Shown piece after piece: positions 8,029 through 16,998 of a stretch of 64,000 bases of DNA (position 1 is the first letter of the stretch; every line of letters begins with the position of its first letter). Below the pieces are notes generated by a model. That model searched no databases and was not told the origin of the DNA. It worked only from the letters and a program-made list of their open reading frames with translations. Origin of the DNA: Streptomyces sp. NRRL S-455. Lineage in GTDB: Bacteria; Actinomycetota; Actinomycetes; Streptomycetales; Streptomycetaceae. Position numbers and translations under genes: made by a program. The stretch spans positions 1 through 64,000 of the forward strand of contig NZ_JOCT01000021.1 of the NCBI RefSeq assembly GCF_000717875.1. Direction: 5' to 3'.

Positions 8029-9230
8029 CGGCGCTGCGCCCCGAGCGCGAGTCCGACACCTCGTACGGGCAGCAGTCGTACGGGGTGCCGGGTGCGTTCG
8101 AGGAGTGGTCGGAGGGCGTGGCCTACGGGGCCTCTTCGCAGGCGGCAGCGCAGTCACAGCCAGGGGTGTACGCGCCGGAGCCGGGGTACGCGCCGGAGCT
8201 CGGGGTGTACCCGTCGGAGTCCGAGTCCTACGCGCCGGCCTCGGAGTCGCACCCGGGGGCATACCCGGCGTCGTACGAGCCCCTTTCGGAGGAGCCCTAT
8301 CTGCCGCCCGTCGACGAGGAGACGGTGGCGCTGCGGATCCCGGATCCGCCGCCCGCGGGAGGTGACGCCCTGTCGGGCTCTCCGGCGTCTTCCGCCGCGC
8401 GGGGCGACGGACCGGCCCACGGGGGCCGGGCGGCCCGCAGGAAGGCCGCCAAACGCCGTCACGGGCGCCATGGTGGCGCTCCGGACACCCGCGCCCCCCA
8501 GGAGGAGCGGCGGGCGCCGCTGTCGCGGGTCGAGGCGCGGCGGCAGGCGCGGGCGCGCAGGCCGGGACCGGCGGTTGTCGCCAGCCGGGCGATCGGTGAG
8601 GTGTTCATCACCACCGGCGTGCTGATGCTGCTGTTCGTCACCTACCAGTTGTGGTGGACGAATATCCGGGCGCACGCGCAGGCCGGAAACGAGGCCAGCA
8701 GTCTCCAGAGCGACTGGGCGAGCGGCAAACGCAATCCGGGGGCCTTCGAGCCGGGGCAGGGCTTCGCCATCCTGCACATTCCGAAGCTGGACGTGGTCGT
8801 GCCGATCGCCGAGGGCACCAGCAAGGGAGTGCTCGACCGGGGCATGGTAGGCCACTACGCGGAGGGTGCGCTGAAGACCGCGATGCCGGGCGACAAGACC
8901 GGGAACTTCGGCGTCGCGGGTCACCGCAACACGCACGGCGAACCGTTCCGGTACATCAACAAGCTCTCCCCGGGCGATCCGATCGTCGTGGAGACGCAGG
9001 ACGAGTACTACGTCTACAAGATGTCGTCGATCCTGCCTGTCACCCAGCCGAGCAACACGAGCGTCCTGAATCCGGTCCCCGCAGGATCGGGATTCACCAA
9101 GCCCGGCCGTTACATCACGCTGACCACGTGCACGCCGGAGTTCACCAGCAAGTACCGGATGATCGTCTGGGGCAAGATGGTCGAGGAACGGCCGCGCAGC
9201 AAGGGCAAGCCGGATGCGCTCGTCAGTTAA
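8025..9230 (+). CDS. Class E sortase with long cytoplasmic N-terminal region
   Basis: 401 aa. The first about 185 residues are cytoplasmic and low-complexity, with Tyr-Ala-Pro-Glu repeats (YAPEPGYAPELG) and then an Arg-rich stretch before the membrane helix (about 190-212). The sortase core has His in VAGHRNTHGE, Cys in TLTTCTPEF and Arg in SKYRMIVW. By gene order it matches one of the two S. coelicolor SrtE housekeeping sortases, which attach LAxTG proteins including long chaplins. GTG at 8025 overlaps the amidotransferase stop. The long disordered tail is unusual for sortases. Confidence 0.92.
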   Translation: MTALRPERESDTSYGQQSYGVPGAFEEWSEGVAYGASSQAAAQSQPGVYAPEPGYAPELGVYPSESESYAPASESHPGAYPASYEPLSEEPYLPPVDEETVALRIPDPPPAGGDALSGSPASSAARGDGPAHGGRAARRKAAKRRHGRHGGAPDTRAPQEERRAPLSRVEARRQARARRPGPAVVASRAIGEVFITTGVLMLLFVTYQLWWTNIRAHAQAGNEASSLQSDWASGKRNPGAFEPGQGFAILHIPKLDVVVPIAEGTSKGVLDRGMVGHYAEGALKTAMPGDKTGNFGVAGHRNTHGEPFRYINKLSPGDPIVVETQDEYYVYKMSSILPVTQPSNTSVLNPVPAGSGFTKPGRYITLTTCTPEFTSKYRMIVWGKMVEERPRSKGKPDALVS

Positions 9231-9243
9231 GGGCAGATGACCA

Positions 9244-9996
9244 GTGGCAGCGACCACCGACACGGAGCACGAAGAGCACACCGGCGCGAGGGCGTCCCGG
9301 TCGGCGGTGGCACGGCGCCGTCCCGGCCCGATCGGGATGGCGGTCAGTGTCTTCGGGGAACTCCTCATCACCGCGGGCCTGGTGCTGGGCCTGTTCGTCG
9401 TCTACTCGCTGTGGTGGACGAACGTGGTCGCGGACCGTGCGGCCGGGAAGCAGGCGGACAAGGTCCGTGACAACTGGCGGCAGGGCCGGGGTGGGCCTGG
9501 TGCGCTGGACACCAAGAACGGCATCGGTTTCCTGCATGTGCCGGCGATGAGCGGTAGTGAGGTCCTGGTCGAGAAGGGCACGTCGAACAAGATCCTCAAC
9601 GACGGTGTCGCCGGGTACTACACGGACCCCGTCAAGTCGGCCCTCCCGATGTCGGGCAAGACCGGCAACTTCTCCCTCGCCGCCCACCGCGACGGTCACG
9701 GTGCCGCGTTCCACAACATCGACAAGATCGAGAAGGGCGACCCGATCGTCTTCGAGACGAAGGACAAGTGGTACGTCTACAAGGTCTACGACATCCTTCC
9801 CGAGACCTCGAAGTACAACGTCAAGGTCCTCTCGGCGGTCCCGGAGGAGTCCGGCAAGAAGAAGCCGGGCCACTACATCACGCTGACGACCTGCACGCCG
9901 GTGTACACGAGCACGTACCGGTACATCGTGTGGGGTGAGCTGGAGCGGGTCGAGAAGGTCGACGAGGACCGGACGCCGCCGAAGGAACTGCGTTGA
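9244..9996 (+). CDS. Class E sortase (third)
   Basis: 250 aa. A short basic cytoplasmic tail, membrane helix at about 33-57, then the sortase domain with His148 (SLAAHRDGHG), Cys217 (TLTTCTPVY) and Arg226 (TYRYIVW). GTG at 9244 lies 13 bp after the previous sortase stop, so it is co-transcribed. Probably the second SrtE-type enzyme with overlapping substrates. Transcription ends at the hairpin at 10028-10072. Confidence 0.92.
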   Translation: MAATTDTEHEEHTGARASRSAVARRRPGPIGMAVSVFGELLITAGLVLGLFVVYSLWWTNVVADRAAGKQADKVRDNWRQGRGGPGALDTKNGIGFLHVPAMSGSEVLVEKGTSNKILNDGVAGYYTDPVKSALPMSGKTGNFSLAAHRDGHGAAFHNIDKIEKGDPIVFETKDKWYVYKVYDILPETSKYNVKVLSAVPEESGKKKPGHYITLTTCTPVYTSTYRYIVWGELERVEKVDEDRTPPKELR

Positions 9997-10027
9997 CCGG
10001 CCTCTTGTGAGGCGGTCGGTAGCATGA

Positions 10028-10072
10028 CGAGGGCCCGAAGCCGCAAATTACCCTTGCGGCTTCGGGCCCTCG
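10028..10072. terminator. 19-bp hairpin terminator between convergent genes
   Basis: Perfect stem: 10028-10046 pairs with 10054-10072 with a 7-nt loop (ATTACCC). It stands between the rightward sortase gene and the leftward restriction-like gene and can serve both directions. It marks the left edge of the small accessory patch. Confidence 0.88.
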
Positions 10073-10083
10073 CATGTCGGCTG

Positions 10084-10984
10084 CTAGCGCAGCGTCTTGA
10101 GCCTGACACCGGCGCTCCACGCCTCCAGCTCGTCGCGGTTCACGGTGATGACGCCGCTCAGGTCGGCGATTGCCTGTGCCTCTCGGCTGAAGGTGCAGGT
10201 GGCCACGAACAGGGCGATGTCGACGCGATCGACGGCTCGTGCCGCACCGGCGAACTTCTGCATGTCGGCGCTGGGTACCGACGCGCGGCCGGCTCGGTTC
10301 TTGCACTGGACGGCGACGCTACGGCCGTCGGCCGTGCGCGCGGTGATGTCGATGCCTCGGTCGCTGCGGGCCTGTCGTACGACGACGTCCGTGCATCCGT
10401 CCCGGCGCAGCAGGTCGGCGACGTGACGCTCGAAGGCCTGCCAGGTCATGGCCTTGAGGGTGGCCCTGACGTTTTCTGCCGGTGTCTCGCTCGGTGTGCC
10501 CTGGGTTTTCCACAGGCTGTGAGCGTGCCAGGTATTCCATGTCGAGGAGGTAGATGCGCACCTGACGTGCGACTTCGCTGTCACGGAGCAGCATGGCGAC
10601 GTTCAGGACGGCGCGTCGGGGGAAGAGAGCGAGGGATCGGGTGCGGGACTGGATGCCACTGAGTTGCTTGAAGTCACTCAGTTCTGTACCTGTCAGGACT
10701 CGATACTCGCTCGCTTCCAGCTCGTCACGGTGATCTTGCACGAGAGCGCGGATGGCCTCCACGGTGACGTTGAAGTACGCCGCCACCATCGCCGTCGTCA
10801 CATGCATCCCGTCCGGCAGTAGCGACAGTGCCTTGACCCGGTCGAGTACGTCTGTGCGGTCGAGCACGCCGCTGCGCAGGGCCTGGGATTCCAGCAGCGC
10901 CTTTTCGTTGATCACGTCTTGCCCTTCGACTCGTGTGGCCGGGGCGGAGTCTTGAGTCCCCACCCCATCCGGTGAACGAGTCAT
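10084..10984 (-). pseudogene. Restriction-endonuclease-like gene broken by a frameshift
   Basis: Two leftward reading frames together look like one protein. The upstream frame (start about 10984 or GTG 10999) encodes a DNA-binding-like N-terminal domain ending in LFPRRAVLNVAMLLRDSEVA and LLDMEYLARSQPVEN. The downstream frame encodes an Mrr/PD-(D/E)xK-type nuclease domain: MTWQAFERHVADLL, RSDRGIDITA and VAVQCKNRAG, holding the D and QxK catalytic residues. In intact actinobacterial relatives I recall, these are one chain. A +1 change near 10490-10520 separates them. Alternatively the nuclease domain is made alone from ATG at 10449 (121 aa). No ribosome site is obvious at either start. Confidence 0.65.
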
Positions 10985-10999
10985 GAAATGTGAAGACAC

Positions 11000-11399
11000 G
11001 ATCGATGGGTGTACGGGCTTGCGAGGTAGACCCGAAAGGCTTCACAAGGCGCTCGACGAGCTCGGAGTCGAGGAGGCCGTCCGTCGGCAAGGTCGGCCGG
11101 AGCGTCACCTTCGCGCCCCCCGGCACGGCAGGTCGGTCCCGTGGGTGGCTTCGCGAGCAACAAGGTGGTGCCGGACGAGTTGCCCATCGCCTGCAGCCTC
11201 ATCTGCTACCGCAACCCACCAAATGAGACGACGTCTACGGGCACATCGCCTCCATCACTGTGACGCCCGTAGTTGCCCTGTGGGTAACATGTCCGACGCG
11301 TAGGTGGGTTGTCGGGTCTGCAGACCATCAGGCCTGACGGGACGCATCTACTCGTAACGTCCGCAAGTAAGGGCTTGCGGCAGAGGGGGAAGGCAATCA
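11000..11399. other. Intergenic region, no convincing gene
   Basis: About 400 bp with lower GC and weaker codon bias than the surroundings. Short frames exist on both strands but none has a ribosome site plus plausible composition. It should contain the promoter of the secreted protein at 11400 and may hold decayed remnants of transferred DNA. Confidence 0.45.
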
Positions 11400-11771
11400 G
11401 TGATACGTCGGGTTCTTGCGGCGGGAGCCGCCGCCGCAGTGGCATCCGTGATGTTCAGCGCTCCTTCGGCGAGCGCGGCGAATACTTTCTGCGTCTACAC
11501 AACAGATGCCTTCAAGGGTGGGCAGGCCTGTTGGACGCCCAACGGGGACAAGCTCGAGGGCTGCGACATCGAGGCGGACGGCCTTCGGCCGCGCGTGGAA
11601 ATGACGTACTCGGGCGGCTCTGTGTCATTCCAGGTTTTCGGGGGCAACGGAAAGTGCAGGGACACGGTCAAGAACCTCCCTGAAGGAACCCGGGTCACGG
11701 TGAAGGTATGCCTGAAGAAGGGCGATGCCGGCCGAGAGGTGTACTGCAACTCGGAGAGTGGCACCGCGTAG
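11400..11771 (+). CDS. Small secreted six-cysteine protein
   Basis: 123 aa. Signal peptide MIRRVLAAGAAAAVASVMFS followed by an Ala-x-Ala site (SASA-ANTFC), leaving a mature domain of about 95 residues with six cysteines (in TFCVY, QACWT, EGCDI, GKCRD, KVCLK and VYCNS), enough for three disulfides. Predicted beta-rich, small and extracellular. GTG at 11400 follows AGAGGGGGAAGGCA. I do not recognise a named family; it could be a structural surface protein, an inhibitor or a toxin. It ends 4 bp before a very strong hairpin. Confidence 0.8.
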   Translation: MIRRVLAAGAAAAVASVMFSAPSASAANTFCVYTTDAFKGGQACWTPNGDKLEGCDIEADGLRPRVEMTYSGGSVSFQVFGGNGKCRDTVKNLPEGTRVTVKVCLKKGDAGREVYCNSESGTA

Positions 11772-11774
11772 GAC

Positions 11775-11830
11775 GCCTCGCACCACAGAGCCCCCGGCTT
11801 GCGAAAGCCGGGGGCTCTGTGGTGCGAGGC
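11775..11830. terminator. 26-bp perfect hairpin terminator
   Basis: 11775-11800 pairs perfectly with 11805-11830 around a GCGA loop, one of the longest stems in the window. It lies between the secreted-protein gene and the convergent pknB stop and should end both transcripts. Confidence 0.92.
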
Positions 11831-11842
11831 GAGGGGGCGGGG

Positions 11843-13870
11843 TCAGTTGTCCTCGCCGCGGCCGGTGACGTCGCCGAAGAAGCCGCCGCCGCCGTTGTTG
11901 CCGCCGTTGTTGTTGCCGCCTCCGACGCCGATGGTCTGCAGGGTGATCGTCGTGGCCGCCGGGTCGTCGACCTCCTGGTTGGGCTGCGGGTCCTGGCCGA
12001 CGACGATGGCGGTGTCGCTCTGGTCGCTGCCGTTCGCGAACTGGATGTTCGTGAAGCCGGCCTGCGCGAGGGTCTGCTTGGCCTGGCCGACCGTCTGGCG
12101 AACGACCTGGGGCACTCGGATCTTCTGCTGTTCCTTCTTCTTGCCGATCTGGATGTTGACCGACGAGTTCTTGTCGACCGAGGCACCGGCCTCCGGCGTG
12201 GTCGCGATGACCTTGCCGACCTGGTTGTCGTCGCCGGTTTCCACCTCGGTGCAGTTGCCCACCAGGTTGTTGGCCGTCATCTGGGCCTTGGCCTGGTCAC
12301 AGCTCTGGCCGAGGACGTCCGGGACGGTGGACTTTTCCGCCGCCTTGGCGATGGTGAGGGTGATGGTGGAGCCCTTCTCCACCTCCTCGCCCAGCTTCGG
12401 GTTCTGATCGAGGACGGTGCCGGGGTCCTCCGGGGACTCCTTCGCCGTCGTCTCGACCCGGAACTCGTACTTGTCGGCCGTCAGGGTCGCCTTGGCGTCC
12501 TCCAGGCTGTCGCCGACGACGCTCGGCACCGCCACCTTGGGCGCCCCGGTCGACACCACGAGGTTGACGGTGGTGCCCTTCTTGACCTCAGTCGGGGCGA
12601 CCGGGTCCTGCGAGCAGATGTTGCCCTTGGCCTGGTTCTCGCAGGGTTTGTTGGTGGTGCTCAGCTTGAGTTCGCTGTTCTTGGCCAGTTGCTTGGCGCG
12701 GTCCAGCTTTTCACCGACGAAGTTCGGCGTTTCGACCTTGTCGTTGGCGACCCCGTCGCCGCTGAACGCCCACCGCCCGATCAGGATCGCTCCGACCAGC
12801 ACCAGGATGCCCGCCACCACCAGCAAGATCGTGGAGGTGTTGGACTTGCGCTGCTGGCCGCGGCGCCGGTCGGGGCGGTCGTCGTAGCCGAAGCCGCCGT
12901 CGTCCGGGTTCATGGGGGGCAGCATCGACGTGGCGCCCGCGCCGGAGTCCGCGCGCAGGGCCGTCGTCGGCTGGTCGTCTGGGTAGCCGCCGTAGCCCGC
13001 CACGCCCATCGCGGCCGTGGCCGCGACCGGCTGGCCGTCGAGGCAGGCCTCGATGTCGGCGCGCATCTCGTCGGCCGACTGGTAGCGGTAGTCCGGGTCC
13101 TTGACGAGCGCCTTCAGCACGATCGCGTCCATCTCGGGCGTGATCTCGGGGTCGAAGACGCTGGGCGACTGCGGCTCCTCCCGGACGTGCTGGTAGGCCA
13201 CGGCCACCGGCGAGTCGCCGACGAAGGGCGGGCGGACGGTCAGCAGTTCGTACAGCAGACAGCCGGTGGAGTACAGGTCGGACCGGGCGTCGACCTGCTC
13301 ACCCTTCGCCTGCTCCGGCGACAGGTACTGGGCCGTGCCGATGACGGCCGCGGTCTGGGTCATGGTCATGCCGGAGTCGCCCATGGCGCGGGCGATGCCG
13401 AAGTCCATCACCTTGACCTGGCCGTTGCGCGTCAGCATGACGTTCGCCGGCTTGATGTCGCGGTGGACGATGCCGTTGCGGTGGGCGTACTCCAGGCCCT
13501 GGAGGATGCCGATGGTCATCTCCATGGCCCGCTCCGGCAGCAGCTTGCGGCCGCTGTGGAGGAGCTCGCGGAGCGTGGAGCCGTCGACGTACTCCATCAC
13601 GATGTACGGGATCGACACGTTGTCGATGTAGTCCTCGCCCGTGTCGTAGACCGCGACGATCGCGGGATGGTTGAGCGAGGCGGCCGACTGGGCCTCCCGG
13701 CGGAACCGGGCCTGGAAGGAAGGGTCACGCGCGAGATCTGCGCGCAGCGTCTTCACCGCCACGGTGCGGCCGAGGCGGGTGTCATGCGCGAGGTAGACCT
13801 CCGCCATGCCACCACGCCCGAGCACCTGGCCCAGTTCGTACCGGCCGCCGAGGCGACGCGGCTCTTCCAT
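11843..13870 (-). CDS. pknB: Ser/Thr protein kinase PknB with four PASTA domains
   Basis: 675 aa transmembrane kinase that senses muropeptides/lipid II and controls growth and division. Kinase domain about 10-275 with glycine loop LGRGGMAEVY, Lys40, catalytic Asp138 in HRDIKPAN, DFG 156-158 and activation loop GMTMTQT. Juxtamembrane Pro/Asp-rich linker, membrane helix about 346-367, then four extracellular PASTA repeats starting with TPNFVG, VPSVVG, VPDVLG and VPQVVR. The C-terminal tail is Gly/Asn-rich. Last gene of the fhaA-to-pknB block, 168 bp downstream of pbpA. Confidence 0.96.
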   Translation of the reverse strand: MEEPRRLGGRYELGQVLGRGGMAEVYLAHDTRLGRTVAVKTLRADLARDPSFQARFRREAQSAASLNHPAIVAVYDTGEDYIDNVSIPYIVMEYVDGSTLRELLHSGRKLLPERAMEMTIGILQGLEYAHRNGIVHRDIKPANVMLTRNGQVKVMDFGIARAMGDSGMTMTQTAAVIGTAQYLSPEQAKGEQVDARSDLYSTGCLLYELLTVRPPFVGDSPVAVAYQHVREEPQSPSVFDPEITPEMDAIVLKALVKDPDYRYQSADEMRADIEACLDGQPVAATAAMGVAGYGGYPDDQPTTALRADSGAGATSMLPPMNPDDGGFGYDDRPDRRRGQQRKSNTSTILLVVAGILVLVGAILIGRWAFSGDGVANDKVETPNFVGEKLDRAKQLAKNSELKLSTTNKPCENQAKGNICSQDPVAPTEVKKGTTVNLVVSTGAPKVAVPSVVGDSLEDAKATLTADKYEFRVETTAKESPEDPGTVLDQNPKLGEEVEKGSTITLTIAKAAEKSTVPDVLGQSCDQAKAQMTANNLVGNCTEVETGDDNQVGKVIATTPEAGASVDKNSSVNIQIGKKKEQQKIRVPQVVRQTVGQAKQTLAQAGFTNIQFANGSDQSDTAIVVGQDPQPNQEVDDPAATTITLQTIGVGGGNNNGGNNGGGGFFGDVTGRGEDN

Positions 13871-14038
13871 AGCTACCTACCAGCCCTCTCCGTCGGTCCC
13901 GACCACAAGCTTGTACGGTCGGAGGCTGCCGTCCGGGCCTACCGTACCCGGCTTGTTTTGTGTGACCTGGCCAAGCCCGTCAGCCGATACAGGACCGGTA
14001 TCGCAACGTGCACCGATGTGAAGCAGACGTGAGCGGGG

Positions 14039-15517
14039 TCACTTCTTGCTGTCGATGACCGCCTCCATCACGTTCCTCGCGATCGGCGCCGCGAGGCCAC
14101 CGCCGGAGATGTCGTCACGGACGGCGTTGTCGTCCTCGATCACGACCGCCACGGCGACCGGCGCGCCGCCGTCGCTGTCCTTGGCGTAGGAGATGAACCA
14201 CGCGTAGGGGTTCTCGCTGTTGTTCTCACCGTGCTGGGCGGTACCGGTCTTGCCGCCCACCGTGACGCCCGGGATCTTGGCGTTGGAGCCGGTGCCCTCC
14301 TCGACGACCGTCTCCATCATCGACTGGAGCTTCTGGGCGTTCTCCGAGGACAGCGGCTGGCTGAGCTCCTCGGGGTCGGTCTTCTCGAGGGTGTCGACGC
14401 TGCGGGCCTGGAGCTCGTCGACCATGTACGGCTTCATCAGCTTGCCGTCGTTGGCGACGGCCGAGGCGACCATGGCCATCTGCAGCGGGGTCGCGGCGGT
14501 GTTGAACTGGCCGATGGAGGACAGCGCGGTCTGCGAGTCGTTCATGTCGTCGGAGAACACCGAGGCGTTGGCGCGGACCGGCGTGAACTGTTCCTCGGTG
14601 AAGCCGAACTTCTTGGCCATGTCCAGCATCTTGTCGTTGCCGAGGTCGGCGCCGATCTTGCCGAAGACGGTGTTGCAGGAGTACTGCAGGGCGACCCGGA
14701 GCGTCGCGTTCTTGCAGGGGATGTTGCCCTCGTTCTTCAGCGGCGTGGTGGTGCCGGGCATGATCCACGGCAGCGGTGTGTCCGTCTTCTGGTTCGGCTC
14801 CGCGTAGAGCCCGTCCTCCAGGGCGGCGGCCGCGGTGACCACCTTGAAGGTGGAGCCGGGCGGGTAGGTCTCGCGCAGTGCCCGGTTGAGCATCGGGTCG
14901 TCGGGGTTGTTCTTCTTCTGGAGCTTCGACCAGGCCTCGGTGTCCGTGGTCGTGGAGTTCCCGGCGAAGGACGACGGGTCGTACGACGGGTAGGAGGCCA
15001 GGGCCAGGATCTTGCCGGTGGACGGCTCGAGGGCGACGACGGCGCCCTTGCCGCCCTGCTTCTTCAGGCCGTTGTAGGCGGCCTTCTGCGCGGCGGCGTT
15101 CAGCGTCGTGACGACGTTGCCGCCCTGCTGCTTCTTGCCGGTCAGCATGTCGAGGGTGTTGCGGAAGAACAGCCGGTCGTCGTTGCCGGTGAGGATGCCG
15201 TCCTCGATGGACTCCAGCTGGGTGGCGCCGAAGGCCTGGGAGGCGTACCCGGTGACCGGCGACCACATCGCGCCGTCCTTGTAGGTCCGCTTGAACTTGA
15301 AGTCGCTGCCCGACGTCTCGGTGGAGCCGGTGATCGGCTGGCCGTCGACGATGATGTCGCCGCGCGGCGAGGCGTAGCGCTCGATGGTGACGCGGCGGTT
15401 GTTCTTGTCCGTCCTGAGCTCGTCGGCCTGGACGTACTGGATCCAGTTGTCGCGGATCAGCAGGGCCAGGACGAGCAGGCCGCAGAAGATCGCGATCCGG
15501 CGCAGGGGCTTGTTCAT
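14039..15517 (-). CDS. pbpA: Class B penicillin-binding protein PbpA
   Basis: 492 aa peptidoglycan transpeptidase, single N-terminal membrane helix (RIAIFCGLLVLALLI). Transpeptidase motifs: STFK in PPGSTFKVVTA, SCN in QYSCNTVFG and KTG in GGKTGTAQHG, all intact. ATG at 15517 overlaps the stop of the rodA-like gene (ATGA), so the glycosyltransferase and transpeptidase are coupled, the usual SEDS/bPBP pairing. The frame continues upstream to 15970, but that part overlaps the partner gene and is not coding. Confidence 0.96.
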   Translation of the reverse strand: MNKPLRRIAIFCGLLVLALLIRDNWIQYVQADELRTDKNNRRVTIERYASPRGDIIVDGQPITGSTETSGSDFKFKRTYKDGAMWSPVTGYASQAFGATQLESIEDGILTGNDDRLFFRNTLDMLTGKKQQGGNVVTTLNAAAQKAAYNGLKKQGGKGAVVALEPSTGKILALASYPSYDPSSFAGNSTTTDTEAWSKLQKKNNPDDPMLNRALRETYPPGSTFKVVTAAAALEDGLYAEPNQKTDTPLPWIMPGTTTPLKNEGNIPCKNATLRVALQYSCNTVFGKIGADLGNDKMLDMAKKFGFTEEQFTPVRANASVFSDDMNDSQTALSSIGQFNTAATPLQMAMVASAVANDGKLMKPYMVDELQARSVDTLEKTDPEELSQPLSSENAQKLQSMMETVVEEGTGSNAKIPGVTVGGKTGTAQHGENNSENPYAWFISYAKDSDGGAPVAVAVVIEDDNAVRDDISGGGLAAPIARNVMEAVIDSKK

Positions 15518-16971
15518 GACGGGCGGACCACCTGGGTCATCTCGGCGTCGGGGTTGGCGGCGGGGGCGGGGGCCGGGCGTCGGGCGGTGTCGCTGATGCG
15601 CAGCAGGATGCCGATGAGCGCCCAGTTGGCGATCACGGAGGAGCCGCCGTACGCCACGAACGGCAGCGTCATACCGGTCAGCGGGATGAGGCCCATGACA
15701 CCGCCGGCCACGACGAAGACCTGGAGGCCGAAGGCGCCGGACAGGCCGACGGCCAGCAGCTTGCCGAAGGGGTCGCGGGCGGCGAGCGCGGTGCGGACGC
15801 CGCGCTCGATGATCAGGCCGTAGAGCAGCAGGATCGCCATGACACCGGCGAGGCCCAGTTCCTCGCCGAAGGTGGCGAGGATGAAGTCGGAGTTGGCGGC
15901 GAAGCCGATGAGGTCGGAGTGGCCCTGTCCGAGGCCGGTGCCGAGGGTGCCGCCGGAGCCGAAGGCCCACAGGGCCTGCATCGCCTGCTCGGAGTGGACG
16001 ACGCCGTCCTGGACGCCGGCGCGGGAGAGTTCGAACTCGCGCATCGGGTCGAGCCAGGCCTGCACACGGGTCTGGATATGCGGCTCGAAGCTCGCCACGC
16101 CGACGGCGCCGACCGCGGACATCAGCAGACCGAAGACGATCCAGCTGGTCCGCTCGGTGGCGACGTACAGCATGATGACGAACATCCCGAAGAACAGCAG
16201 GGACGTACCGAGGTCGGTCTCGAAGACCAGGATGAGGATCGAGATGACCCAGACGACGAGGATCGGGCCGAGGTCACGGCCGCGCGGCAGGTACAGGCCC
16301 ATGAAGCGGCGGCTGGCCAGGGCCAGGGCGTCTCTCTTGACCATGAGGTAGCCGGCGAAGAAGACCGCCAGGGCGATCTTCGCGAACTCACCGGGCTGCA
16401 GCGTGCCGAGGCCGGGGATCTTGATCCAGATCTTGGCGCCGTAGATGTTCGCGCCGAGTCCGGGCACGAGCGGCAGAACGAGCAGGAACAGCGCTCCGGC
16501 CATGGAGATGTAGGTGTAGCGCTGCAGGACGCGATGGTCCTTGAGGAAGATCAGCACGGCCACGAGCAGGGAGACGCCCATCGCGGAGTACAGCAGCTGA
16601 CGGGGTGCCGCCTCGACGAAGGTCCTGCTCGCCTGGAGCTTCTCGGACTGGTCCAGGCGCCAGATGACGACCAGGCCGATGCCGTTCAGCAGCGTGGCCA
16701 GCGGCAGCATCAGCGGGTCCGCGTACGGTGCGAACTTCCGTACGACGAGATGGCCCACGCCCGCGAGCAGGCCGAGTCCGAGCCCGTAGCTCAGCAGGCC
16801 CGGGGGGACCGAGTCGTTGATGGCCAGTCCGACGTTGGCGTAGGCGAACACCGGGATGACCACGGCGAACGCCAGCAGCGCGAGTTCGGTGTTGCGGCGG
16901 CTGGGTGCGCCGATCGCGCCGATCGTGGACGTGTGGTGCGTCGGCGAGTGCGACGTATTCGTACTGCTCAT
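15514..16971 (-). CDS. rodA: SEDS family peptidoglycan glycosyltransferase (RodA/FtsW)
   Basis: 485 aa polytopic membrane protein with about ten helices, polymerising lipid II together with the adjacent PbpA. SEDS signatures include WIKIPGLGTLQPGEFAKIAL, FETDLGTSLLFFGMF and the C-terminal GMTLPFVAYGGSSVIANW. ATG at 16971. RodA is favoured over FtsW because the neighbourhood matches the mycobacterial pstP-rodA-pbpA-pknB operon, but sequence alone does not decide this in Streptomyces. Confidence 0.94.
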   Translation of the reverse strand: MSSTNTSHSPTHHTSTIGAIGAPSRRNTELALLAFAVVIPVFAYANVGLAINDSVPPGLLSYGLGLGLLAGVGHLVVRKFAPYADPLMLPLATLLNGIGLVVIWRLDQSEKLQASRTFVEAAPRQLLYSAMGVSLLVAVLIFLKDHRVLQRYTYISMAGALFLLVLPLVPGLGANIYGAKIWIKIPGLGTLQPGEFAKIALAVFFAGYLMVKRDALALASRRFMGLYLPRGRDLGPILVVWVISILILVFETDLGTSLLFFGMFVIMLYVATERTSWIVFGLLMSAVGAVGVASFEPHIQTRVQAWLDPMREFELSRAGVQDGVVHSEQAMQALWAFGSGGTLGTGLGQGHSDLIGFAANSDFILATFGEELGLAGVMAILLLYGLIIERGVRTALAARDPFGKLLAVGLSGAFGLQVFVVAGGVMGLIPLTGMTLPFVAYGGSSVIANWALIGILLRISDTARRPAPAPAANPDAEMTQVVRPS

Positions 16972-16998
16972 CGTATGACGGGGCCTCTCACGGCTTGC

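Noticed and set aside
11229..11300. Integrase-like DVYGHI string
   Set aside because: Too short, interrupted by a stop just upstream, no catalytic Arg/His/Tyr set.
11708..14032. Very long rightward open frame opposite pknB
   Set aside because: It is antisense to a complete kinase with all motifs; composition is His/Arg/Gly/Val/Asp-rich as expected from high-GC complementary codons.
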